Origin: Flaccisagitta enflata
Lineage: Eukaryota; Chaetognatha; Sagittoidea; Aphragmophora
Assembly: GCA_965153355.1 (NCBI GenBank)
Contig: OZ231126.1
Coordinates: forward strand, 11,160,001-11,224,000
DNA: 64,000 bases
Direction of reading: 5' to 3'
Part shown: one piece after another, positions 31,166 through 42,165 of the stretch
Position numbering within the stretch: the first letter of the stretch is position 1
How the letters are laid out: each line of letters starts with the position of its first letter
Made by a program: the position numbers and the translations under genes
Notes under the pieces: model-generated
Told to the model about the DNA's origin: nothing
The model's database searches: none
The model's input: the letters and a program-made list of their open reading frames with translations, nothing else

Positions 31166-32794
31166 ACTGATGATATTGATTAAGAAACAACTTTTTGGCA
31201 GCAACAAAGCACCTCAATAACTGACCGTGTCCGTCGGTTGGTCGGTCTGTCGGTAACGTTGACTCGAGGAATAAACAATTATTTGCGCATTTAAGCATTT
31301 TCCCCCGTTTGTAACAGATGACGCCAGGTTGTATCGCGCCAGGTCAAAGGGGCGCTTGCTTCGGGTGGATAGATTACGCGACGGCGAAGAATGTGGCAAA
31401 TGGCACTCGTCTGTTGACATCAAAACACGTCCAAAGACGTCCAAAGACGTCCAAAGAGTTGAATGCATATGCACGTTGATCACGAAAAAAAAAGTCGCCA
31501 AATGGGAACGACGACAACGAAGAGCGATATGCCGTGGTCGACTGGTCTACGGGTCGACGGGTCAACCGTAAAAAGACGTATAACTATCAGCGGACATGAG
31601 AGCTGAATCGACGCAGTGAAGACGGGGGAACACCCGAAAACTCGAATATGGTCCCAACATAGTTTTTTTTGTAAGTTAGTTCGTTTGCCGATTCAGTACT
31701 AGAGTAGCTTTGATTCAGTAGACAGAAATCATTCGATGACTTATGAGCGCAATTTTGCCGGTTATTATCTAATAAAACTGATGATTATCTAATAAAACTG
31801 GTTTCCATCCTGCGAAATACACAATTCAATATGCAAAAGGGATTTTGTAATGGTACCAATATCGCAAAGGGAGCGTGACAGGCGACGTCCAACTCCAAGT
31901 CCACCAGCGCCATCCGTGTCGTCGAGTCGTCTGGGGATCGACGAAGAACGTCGTGACACCGGCGACGGCTCCATCCCACCTCGGCGCCCGGCGCGTCGAA
32001 GTCGCGCTCCAAAACCCCTCAGAAGGTCCACTGTGTTTACAAAAAAGAGTTTTAAGTCGCGTGCACGCGACTCTACAGACCGCTCTGTCCGTCGGTCCAT
32101 CGGTAACTCTTTGCCTTTTTGGCGTTTATGGGCGGTTTTGGGGTTACAGCTCCTGCATAGCTGGTCTACTCAGGTGTGTCAAATACGACTGATAGCTGAG
32201 TTTGAGACCATAACGCTGACACAAGATGGGGCTGTTGATTTTAGAACGATCGCCGATTTCTTTTTTCCAAAATTCCATCGGCAACCGTTTTTTTTTCCGC
32301 GATCGAAATCTTATGCAATGTCTGCACTCTCGTTTGCCAAGAAACAAATTGATAAACTAAAAAATACCATCTTACTGTTTAATCAAATTTGATATGATTA
32401 ACTTAGACACTTTTCGGTGAAACTTTAAAGAGGAAAACAGCATTTAAAAGTAATTGGAAAGCCCACTATACAGGGTCTTTAAATCGGATTGACTTTTTGT
32501 AAACCTTTATAAATCATTGAATCAAACACTATTGGGAGAAAAGTAGCCGTGTATCCGGCTTTGTTTTTTTTTGTTTTTGCAAAACAGCGCCCATAAATCG
32601 AGCTAAAACGTTGAGGACAGAAAGATGCGCGCGACTTCGAGAAAACAGGTGATAAGGGGAAGTGGAGGTGGGGGAAAGGTGAAATGGATAACCTATCAAT
32701 GGATGACTTATCATGACACCAGCCTCAAAGTGCGGTTTGAAAATTGAAAAGGAAAGCAAGAAAGTAGGAAAGAAAACTATGACAGAAAATAAAA

Positions 32795-32851
32795 AAGAAA
32801 GAAAGAGAGAAAGAAAAAAAGGAGTGAACGAAAGAAAGAAAGAAAGAAAAA

Positions 32852-32883
<32 letters not shown>

Positions 32884-32904
32884 AAAAAAGAAAGAAAGAA
32901 AGAT

Positions 32905-32971
<67 letters not shown>

Positions 32972-32985
32972 GAGCAAGAGAAGGG
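32795..32985. repeat. (GAAA)n microsatellite
   Basis: Pure over most of its length; followed by a type D element. Confidence 0.9.
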
Positions 32986-33703
32986 GAGAGAGAGAATCAT
33001 AGAAAATGAATGAACAAGCCCGACCGGGCAACAATGCGTCCGGGCTGTGTTTCTGCGTGTATTGATCGTGTGACGTATATGGAGAGAAAGAAGGACGAAC
33101 AGACGGGTGATTCGACAAAGTACAGTAGTAAAGGAGGCTCTTAAGACATGTTGGTTTATCATTTATTTCAGTATAGTATCTCACAGTGGCCAAAAACAGC
33201 CAAGACACGCGGTTTTTGCACTTGCGTAACATACATACCGATGGACGGACGGACGGACGGACGCATCTAAAAACGTACTTGTAATTGGACGTAAGAGACA
33301 ACCGAAAGATAAACGAAGTAGAATTTTTTTTTTGTTTGTTTTTTGTTTTTTTTTTTTGTTTTTTTTTTGTTTTTTTTTGTTTTTGTTTTTAAAGAATGCG
33401 CGAATTTTTTTTTTTTTTTTTTAAGAATGCGTGAATGAATTTTTTTTTTTTAGGGGGAATTTGTTCGAGAATCGGTATCGAAAATAGTATCGAAAAGAGT
33501 ATCTTAAAAAAGAAAGAAGAATTTCTAAGCGCCATATTTATTAGTCGTGATGAGTTACGAATTATGTCGTTGTGTATTGCACAAAAATCTATTGTTCTTT
33601 CATTCTCATTTCTCATTTCTCGTTCTTTTCTGTCTAATTACTAATGACGATTTAAAAGACCATATACCGAATATACCAAATACCATATACATGATATGCC
33701 TAA

Positions 33704-33706
33704 TGT

Positions 33707-33782
<76 letters not shown>

Positions 33783-33793
33783 GAGAGAGAGAT
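33704..33793. repeat. (GA)n microsatellite
   Basis: Dinucleotide run with a few GAAA units. Confidence 0.85.
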
Positions 33794-34007
33794 TTTATGC
33801 TCGTAAGTGCATTCATCACATGAAAACAAATTGTTTTAGAGGTGTAAGACAATCACATGCACGATTTGGGCTACATTGAAAAAAAAAACTGAGTTGGCAG
33901 GCTAAAAAAATGCACAAACTTGTGTAAAAAAACCTGGGCAATCCAACTTTGGTATTTTTAGAGCCCTAAGAGGGTCTGTTTAGAAACGTTTCTCCCCCAA
34001 AAAAAAA

Positions 34008-36035
34008 CAAAAATGGCCATTTTTGAGTATTTTTGACTGAAATTTTTTTCTTTGATGAGGGCCAACAGTTTAAATTCATAGCTGGGGATGCCTCATGAAG
34101 TAACATACAAGGAAAATAATAATCATGACGGTGTGGCAACTGTGGGGTACCTACTACTTAGGCCATAAAAAACGCAATCTACATGCACAAGGATAAAGGT
34201 ACAATACTGGTCAAAGAGTGCTGCTCTCTTGAGTATTTTCGAAGTGTTTTCGTGTGAGGAGTTAAAAAAACTTGGCCCCAAAAGGCTATGATGAGCCGTT
34301 TCAGAGATATCAACCAATCTTTGAAAAAGTTCCATTCTGAAACTCACACAAAACTTGCCCATTTCTAGTTAAGCTACCTTCAAATAGGTTTCTGCAAAAC
34401 AAACTCTGTCACCAGTGCCATTTTTCCTCTCCATTATTGCCCCTAGTAATAACAAAAGGTAAATCAGTTAAGGAGTTAAGGTCCTGGTATCATTAACTAC
34501 CTCTAGGATAAAGTAGAAACCTTAAAAGTTATTGACTAAAACACTTAAATTTGGGATCCCGCTTTGAGTGAACATGTGGGCAAAACCTTTTTAATCCTTG
34601 CTCAAATACGGCTCATGACACCTGCTTCAGCTCAGAGGGTCAAAATGAATACTAGTCCTAAACATTCATGCTCTCCTCCAAAGATTTGAAGAGCTAAATT
34701 ATAAAAAAATCAAGTCTAATTTGGAAAATTGCGTTTTTTATGGCCTAAGTAGTAAAAGGGCTCAAAAAGGGGCCCCCAATGCAAAAAATAAATAGTTTTT
34801 TATTCATTGTGGCTACAGAAATAGTCAGATTCCCTTCAAATTTGAAATGGAAGTTCCTAATTAATGCAACTGCCATCGTGAAAAATTTTGCGGCCCTCCC
34901 TGAACGGCTTCATAGGGAAATTTAGCCCCAAATACCAAAAATCGCTTAAAAAAATCATGTTTTTGAGTTCATTGACCTCAAAACATTACTAAAAAGTCAT
35001 GGAACCCTGACTACTATTTTTTAAATATAACATCTTAAGAGCTTCCCCAAAAAAATTTCAGACCATATTTCCAAAAAATGGCTGAGATATGACCATTTGA
35101 AGTGACGTGGTAAAACTGAAAAATGCCTAGAATGGTCATTTTTGAGTTTATTTGGATAAAATTTGGTGGAAAAGTGGCCCCCAACAGTTTGAATTCAGTG
35201 TTGGGGGTGCTTCATGATGTAAGGGTCTAGGAATATAAGAATCAGGATGGTTATTCTAAAATAGGGTATCTACCTAAAAATATCTTTAGATCATGGAACT
35301 AAAATTTTTAGTTTTGGACACGCAACTCTTTAAAAGGCTTTGCGCGCCTGTCCATCTGTAGGTCCGTCCATCATACCGTCTGTTGGTCCTTCTATTGGTC
35401 CGTCCATTGTTGAGTCGGTCCGTTGGTAAGTTTTGTGCAAGTCCTTTTTTTCCTAGACTCTTACATTATGGAGCACCCCAACATGGAATTCAAACTGTTG
35501 GGAGCCACTTTAGTTAAAAAATTTTAAAGAAATTACAAACAAAATTACCATTTTTGGTATTGATCACTAATACCATGATACTTACAATGGCCTTTATCAG
35601 TCATTTTTGGAAAATATGACTGAAGTTTTTTGTGGAACCTCTTAAGATGTTATATTTGTAAGATAGGAACAATTATTGGGTTTCATGACTTTTTATATAA
35701 AGTAAATGAACAAAAAACATGATTAATCTTTTGCGATTTTTAGAATTTGGCCCAAATTTCCATATGAAGTCTATTTGGGGGGGGGGGCCAAAAAGTTTTA
35801 CATGAAGGTTGTTGCATTAATCAGAAGCATCCATTTTAAATTTGAAGGAAATCTAACTATTTTTGTGACCACAATGAGTAAAAATTAATGTGTGGCATTA
35901 GGGGCCCTTTCTGGGCACTTCTAGGTACCCCATAGTAGTCCCAGCATCATAATTCTTATATTCTTAATTTGTTACATCATGAAGCACCCCAAACATTGAA
36001 TTCAAACCATTGAGGGCCACACTCATAAAAATACG
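34008..36035. mobile_element. ~2 kb long inverted-repeat (foldback) element with nested insertions
   Basis: The left arm (34008-34153 and 34753-35240) and right arm (35445-36035) are diverged reverse complements: e.g. CAACAGTTTGAATTC and TATAACATCTTAAGAG occur in both. The left arm is split by the 599-bp MITE. The loop (35310-35440) contains a hairpin-ended element head (GGACACGCAACTC...GGTCCGTCC). No coding frame. Confidence 0.6.
34154..34752. mobile_element. TA-flanked MITE-like element, 599 bp, inserted in a larger inverted repeat
   Basis: Ends CTACTTAGGCCATAAAAAAC... in inverted orientation over 25 bases, flanked by TA. A partial second copy of its left ~80 bases is at 23600-23680. It interrupts the left arm of the 34.0-36.0 kb foldback. 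Confidence 0.7.
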
Positions 36036-36389
36036 TGAACTGTATAATATTGTCTAATAAATTTATATACAGAACGGACTAAATTATATTTTTGCTGTTT
36101 TGGAAAGGCAATTATACACAATTTTATAGAAATTAAACAAAATTAGACAAAATTAGACAAAATTAGACAAAACTAGACAAAATTATACAGCTTTCTTGGA
36201 TCCTGAAACCGGAAGTAGACAAAATTATACAACAGAAATCTAATAGTTATAAAAGCAAAATATAATTATTATAAAGAATCTATATATTGATTATATTCTT
36301 AAAAAATAGTGATTATACCGCAACCTTCTAATGATTATATTAGGCTAGATTATAACAATCATATTTGCTCCGGGGGCCCAATAAAAAAA

Positions 36390-36442
36390 CGGGACCTGGC
36401 GCTAGTTTTGATTGAAATACTCAAAACTACCGCCAGGTCCCG
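36390..36442. other. Strong hairpin GGGACCTGGCG...CGCCAGGTCCC
   Basis: A 22-base stem with one mismatch (CGGGACCTGGCG, TAGTTTTGA) closes a loop of about 9 bases. It lies in AT-rich DNA after a TTAGACAAAA minisatellite. It could be a foldback end, a small-RNA hairpin or chance; nothing supports transcription. Confidence 0.5.
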
Positions 36443-37293
36443 GTCGATTATTCAATCACGGATAATTACAAGGTGAGTAGTCCCTGTTTGCAGTCCGAAA
36501 CCATTAATGATGGACCAAACCCAAACAACTGTCGATTTGTTTCAACTACTCCAACGCAACTACTCATATTGTCAAGAACGTTGGCAACGATTGTTAGCGA
36601 TTAATGACTCACCAAAAACAAGCAGCTTTATAATTGTTGGATCCAATGCCACATCAACTGCTCCTGCCCAAATGTTCTGGTTACCTCACATATGGCCCGT
36701 GCCCACCCACCTTGTTTTAACCAATGCCACATCAATTGACTAACCTGACCAAAGCAGACAGATTCTAGATAGATAAGGCATTGTAAACATAACCAAAACG
36801 CAACAAATCCATTTCAAGTAAAAATAGTAGAATTGAACAAACACGAGTTTCACTTTTAATTATATCAAGAACAATATAACTGTTTTATTCATGGAAAATA
36901 TCATAGTGCTTTTCTCTGCAGTAGAATTTTACAGAAACCAAAAAATGAATAACAAATGATAACAATAGCCCTTCGAACTCCACGCATTAACAGGAGTGAT
37001 TTCCGTGAAAACTGGACAAATTTTTCATGATTACATAGAGAGGCTATTGAACATACAATTGTATGCAGCACCTTTTATTTCAAATCCACTACGTCAGGTG
37101 GGCAGGAGCATCCAACCTCCATCCACACTCCAACCCACCCCTAACACACAAACATACACAACAAGTGACGCGGGTTTACAATATCGTTGCAAAGGGGTTG
37201 GCAGGGATGGCCAACTCCCATCTACACTCAAGGCCCCACCCATACCCCTTCCCAACACAGAGACATACACAACTAGTCATCCAAGGATCGCAC

Positions 37294-37785
37294 ATGGTCA
37301 GCGGTACCCGATGCCCTGCTGAGTGATCAAGTGAAGAAGTGGAGTGAGAGCAGGGCAGCGACCCAAAAGGGCCAATGTCCTGTAGAACACAGGGGGGAAT
37401 TTCGAGACGTCCGTCCATCCTGATGGGGGCTCAAGATGGCTGATTTATGCCACTGAAGGCATATCTGAGGGTTGGAGAGCATAAGTAAGGCTTGGAGAGC
37501 AGATTTGAGGTTTGGCGGGCTGGTTTTAAGCTTGGAGGGCTAATTGAAGGTCTGGAGGGCAGATTTGAGGTCTGGGAGGCAGATTTAGGGCATGGGAGGG
37601 GGCTGATTAGAAGCCAAGAGGGCTGATTTTAGGCCTGGAGGGCTAAATTGAGTCCTGGGAGGCCTAATTTGAGGCCTTGATGGTCAACGGGGGGGGGGGG
37701 GGACGGAAGGACGGAAGGACGGACGTCTCGAAATTCCCCCCTGTGTTCTACAGGACATCGGCCCTTTGGGACCGCTGCCCAAAAA
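37294..37785. repeat. Minisatellite cassette M3
   Basis: Left GGTCAGCGGTACCCGATGCC, TGTCCTGTAGAACACAGGGG; right CCCCTGTGTTCTACAGGAC, GGGACCGCTGCCCAAAAA. Interior units like GGAGGGCAGATTTGAGGTCT, ending in a (GGAC) run. Confidence 0.65.
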
Positions 37786-38334
37786 GCTTCTAAAATTCTC
37801 ATTTTACCACTTTTGACTCCATCACCTCTATGGACTGACAGATGGAGGGACCAACGGACCAACAGATGAAGCTCTGAAGCCTCTGTAGTCCGCCACTAAA
37901 AGTATCTAAACGCTCGTTTTCCCACTTTTCAACTTGATGACCCCAGACCGACGGATCGACCGATTGACGGACAGACAAAGCCTCTTTTAGAATTGCATGT
38001 CTGCAACTAAAAAGAAAGTTTGACGGACCTGCGGACAGATGGACCAAGGGAGCAAGGGACCAACAGACAAAGCGGGTTGTAGAGTTGCGTGCACGCAACT
38101 AAAAAGAGACAGAGATTGAATAACTAAAACAGACAGGCACTCAACCAGACAGCATGAGATGCACATAGAAGATCATGCACTGAACAAAGCTGAAAAAGCA
38201 AATGGTGAGCGACCGACAAACTGACCAACCCAGATAGCAATTATTAGAGTTGTGTAGCATGCAACAAAAGACAGACTCCCATTTACTGGTCCGGTCAATG
38301 CTCAAAAAGCTAAAATCTCGTGCACTGTGGTAGA

Positions 38335-38940
38335 CTTAGACTCGAAAGATTTCCTAGGTCAGTCAGTAGCTCAGTCTTTTGCATGGACCTGCTCAGCGCT
38401 TTCAATAATGCACGTTTCAAATTTCAAGGTTCTGGCTCAAATACTTTAGAAATTATGAGCATTTGTTTGAACCATATCAAAATGAAATAGTTCCAGGAGA
38501 ATTTTTAAACTTTCTTTGAAAATATGGCCAGCAGTGAATTTCAACCGAGTCCAAGTTTCTTGAAAAAAAAGTAAAGTTACAGGATTTTGGATCTAGGCGA
38601 ATCAAACAATTTCCTATTGATTGCGCCCTACTATTAAAAACCATTTTTCAAAAAAATATTTTGTGATTTTTTTTCTAAGTCCTCAACGCGTGACACAAAA
38701 ATTTTCAAAGTTTTTTTGAAAAAAGTGAAAATGCAAGATTTTGGATCTAGGCGAATCAAACAATTTCCTATCGATTGCACCCCACTTTTTTTTTTCAAAA
38801 AAAAATCCTCATTAAGGGCTTTTTTGGGGCCCTTAGGGGCCTCTAAGACGTTCAAAATTTTGGTTTATGAGATCAACAGAGTTATGTGCATACACCAAGG
38901 TATCTTTCAGGACCAAATTAAGGCTGATTGATTAGACCTC
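38335..38940 (+). repeat. Dispersed repeat, copy 1
   Basis: Shares AAATTTCAAGGTTCTGGCTC, ACCATATCAA and GGTATCTTTCAGGACCAAAT with 57010-57445 on the opposite strand. Contains an internal tandem duplication of GGATCTAGGCGAATCAAACA at 38588 and 38743. Confidence 0.6.
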
Positions 38941-39119
38941 AAGCTCATGCTGTTAATCCCTCTGGCCCCGCCGCATTTAAAAGAGAAATCGGAAAATTCA
39001 CCAGGACTCAGATTCCGGATGTAAGGTCAATCTCTAACTGTGGTCCCCAAAATGAAAATTTGGGCGCCAACTTAAAAAAAATTTGAGTTTCCCACCTACA
39101 AAGGTTATCCAGAATCTAA

Positions 39120-39580
39120 TAGTCGCAAAAGCGTTAGATGGTCAGCGGTACCCATGCCCTGCTTAAGTGGGTTGTGGTTGAAGTTTAGGGGGGAGCAGGG
39201 CAGCGGCCCTGAAGGAGTCGATGACCTATGCTTTCACACACATGGGGAATTTTCTCCTCCTTCGCCTTCTCCTCCTCCTCCTCCTCCGCACCCCTCCCCC
39301 CTCCCCCAGCCTCCAGGCCCATATCTCAGCCTAGAGGCCCAAATCCCTAGAGACTGGAATCTGGGCCTTGGGGTTGGAATTTGGGCCTTGAGGGTGGAAT
39401 TTGGGCCTCAAGACTGGGATTTGGGCCTCGAGGCTGGAATATGGGCCTCCAGGCTGAGATATGGGCCTAGAGGCTGGGGGGAGGGGGGGGTACGAAGGAG
39501 GAGAAGGAGAAGAAGGAGAAAATTCCCTATATGTGTGAAAGCATAGGTCATCGACCCCTTTGGGGCCGCTGCCCAAAAAA
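39120..39580. repeat. Minisatellite cassette M4
   Basis: Left AGTCGCAAAAGCGTTAGATG, then GGTCAGCGGTACCC, GATGACCTATGCTTTCACAC, TCTCCTCC; right GGAGAAAATTCCC, GTGTGAAAGCATAGGTCATC, GGGGCCGCTGCCCAAAAA. Interior units GAATTTGGGCCTTGAGGGTG-like. A frame reading across it is not a gene. Confidence 0.65.
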
Positions 39581-40242
39581 AGGGCTAACTGATAATATTT
39601 GACGTGCCGGATCTAATGGTGACGCCAGCAGGCGTGCAGCCATAACAATTTTAGAGAAAAAAGGTGCATATTTCATAAATAGCCGACAATTATAGGTTTT
39701 TCTTGCTGTTGGTTTGTATCTGATGAGTTGCTCTTTGGTAAGGGTTGAGATGGATTTTGATAATTTTAAGGAAAGTAGTGAGGGGTGCGCATTAAACTCC
39801 AGTAAGAGCTCCCAAGGCTCTTGTCCTTATTTTTTGGTTTTGATGAAATGTTGTCCACTGTCATATTGATATTCAATGCACAGTGCGCCACAAATAATAA
39901 ATTCAGGCGCAAAATTAAAAAATTCAACATTTCTTAGCCACAAAAAAACCACATCGCTGAAAATTTCATAGTTGATAGTTTTTGATATGCCAGTACTAAT
40001 AGTAATGTCCGTAGGCGCATTGAACCTACGGTTTCTGTGATACAGACAAGCAAAGTCAGACTTATCAAAAGACTTGGCCAAAGACATCTCATGAAGAGAA
40101 AAGGTTATGGGTCGTACTAGCACTCTTCATATTAGGATTTGTTTCATATCTAACGAATGAATAATGATATTCTCCAGGTGTGTCCAAACTTTTTTCTTAG
40201 GTAGTAGCTGGTTGTTTAGTTGTGTGATTTTGAATATTCTGT

Positions 40243-41012
40243 TGTGCCCGGATATCCGTTCTTTTGCCCCTCTCATCTATCGTCTTTCCCTTTTCCTTTC
40301 TATCCCGGCCCCTCTTTGCTATCGCTGCCTCACTTTCTTCTATCTTTCTTACCGCCGCCTCTATTCTTTTCCTCCTTCGCTAAGCGTCTACTTTCTCTCC
40401 CAACGGAGAGCCTGGTTCACGTCCTGGTCCACGATATCTGAGTCTAAGAAGTCCCGAGCCAAGTCCAAGCCCCAGTCTGCAGGCTCGCAGCTGGTGCAAA
40501 GCCGACGACGACGGTGAAGACGATACAGAGTGGAGGCGCTCTGCCAATGAGCAACTGAGGAAGACCGGTTCGCTATCTCTCTCTCCTTCTCTGCGATCTA
40601 ATAAATGCGCGGAGCTCTGAGGAGCATTCGATTTTCTACGACATAGCCTGTGACCCGTTTACCGTCGCTTTGACCTGTTATTTTCGACGCGAATATTCTA
40701 ACCTTAACGTTATTCCTCCCCCCCCCCCCCCGTCTGTCTCTCCCCCTTTGTGTTATTGCTGCTCTTGTCCGTCGGTATTCTGTCCCTGTTTGATTATATG
40801 ATTATTTATTTGTTCGTATGTCGGGGTTTAGTTTATTAGGTTCCTCCCTTTGAGGCAGTTTTATCTGGGACCCGTAGATATAGGGGGGTTTTCCCGCGCT
40901 GTTATTAGGTTCCCCCTTGATAGCAGATCAGGCAGGCGAAGCATTCATGATTTACTTGGGAGTTAGGCAGATAGATAGGTTCTTCGCCCCGGGGCTTCTC
41001 CCCTGGGCACTA
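40243..41012. repeat. LTR-like copy 1
   Basis: 770 bases beginning TGTGCCCGGATATCC and ending CTGGGCACTA. A second copy is at 52089-52819 in the same orientation. It includes an AATAAA (in GATCTAATAAATGCGC) and a C-homopolymer. It retains a ~39-base segment missing from copy 2. TG...CA-like ends, an internal AATAAA and the direct pair spacing suggest LTRs of a large element, but no gag or pol was seen between them. Confidence 0.6.
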
Positions 41013-41148
41013 CATTTTGGTACATCAGGCCGGTTTGGTCTTTTCCACTAGGGAAAAGAGTAACCCCAGCCACCCCCCCCCCTCTTTTAGCTAAGGACCC
41101 AGAATCAGCTTGTTTTTGACTTGGTTGTCTGGCTGTGAGACTTCCGTC

Positions 41149-42091
41149 CTGGGCCGGAACAACCTATAGGCATATTAGGCACTGCCTAGGGCCCCGCGCC
41201 CAAGGGAGAAAAAAAGAAAAAGAAGGAAGAGGAAAGAAGGGGAAAGGAGAAAAATGAAAAAGAGAAAGAGGGAGAGGAAGAAGAAGAGGAAGGGGAAAAA
41301 AAGAAAAAGAAAAGGAAACGGAAAAGGTAAAGGAGAAGGATAAAAAGGAAAAGATAGAAAAGGGGAAGAGTAAGAGATTTGCTTATAAAAAGCTGAGCAA
41401 TCTTTTTGGTATTTAGAAAAATCTGAAAGGAGCTAAAAATGAAGTGATTAGAAAATATTCCCAAAGCTTAGACATGGCATACACGCCATATTTTTTATTA
41501 GAACACAGTTTTTTGAAGTGAGGCTCAGCGTTCTTTTTTTACAACTAATTTTTAGGCTCAGACATTCTTAACCCATTCTTATTTTTGAAATATTGGAATG
41601 TCTGTATCAAAGCAGCTAGCTATTTGTAATCAATAAAATAGATCTACTTTATTCTAAGTCCATACAAAACTTTGTCTTTGTGAGCTATAAAATTTTTAAA
41701 AAAGGTAAATAGTAAAGATAAAGGTTAGGTTCAGGTTAGAGGACTCTGTACAACTTTTTTAAGTATTTCCATAAAAATTCATATCAAAGCGTACAGTTCA
41801 ACTTTGCAATAACGGACCCAAGAGTAACGGAAACCCAGCAGAAGCGGAAAGACTTCTTAAGTCCCTGCAATTTTCCTTCTATTTCTTTGTAAAAAAATTT
41901 CGTTAAAACCGGACCCATCTGTACCGAGAAGTTCGCCTAATTTGGATGACCTGAGCGGTCCGAAGGGCGATAATCCCTAGGCCAATAACGGAAAATCAAT
42001 ATCCATCAATGGCGATCGCCGCGAAGTCAGTGGTGAAATTGTCGGGCATCAATAGAGACTAGAGTCAGGATTTGTGACTCACAAAATAAGG

Positions 42092-42165
<74 letters not shown>

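Noticed and set aside
36507-36743. 78-codon frame starting MMDQTQTTVDLFQLL
   Set aside because: Composition is plausible, but it contains a direct repeat (CCAATGCCACATCAA), has no family features and sits in repeat-rich DNA.
40164-40517. Plus frames in the LTR-like copies
   Set aside because: Low-complexity Ser/Pro/Phe frames that differ between the two copies; no gag-like motif.
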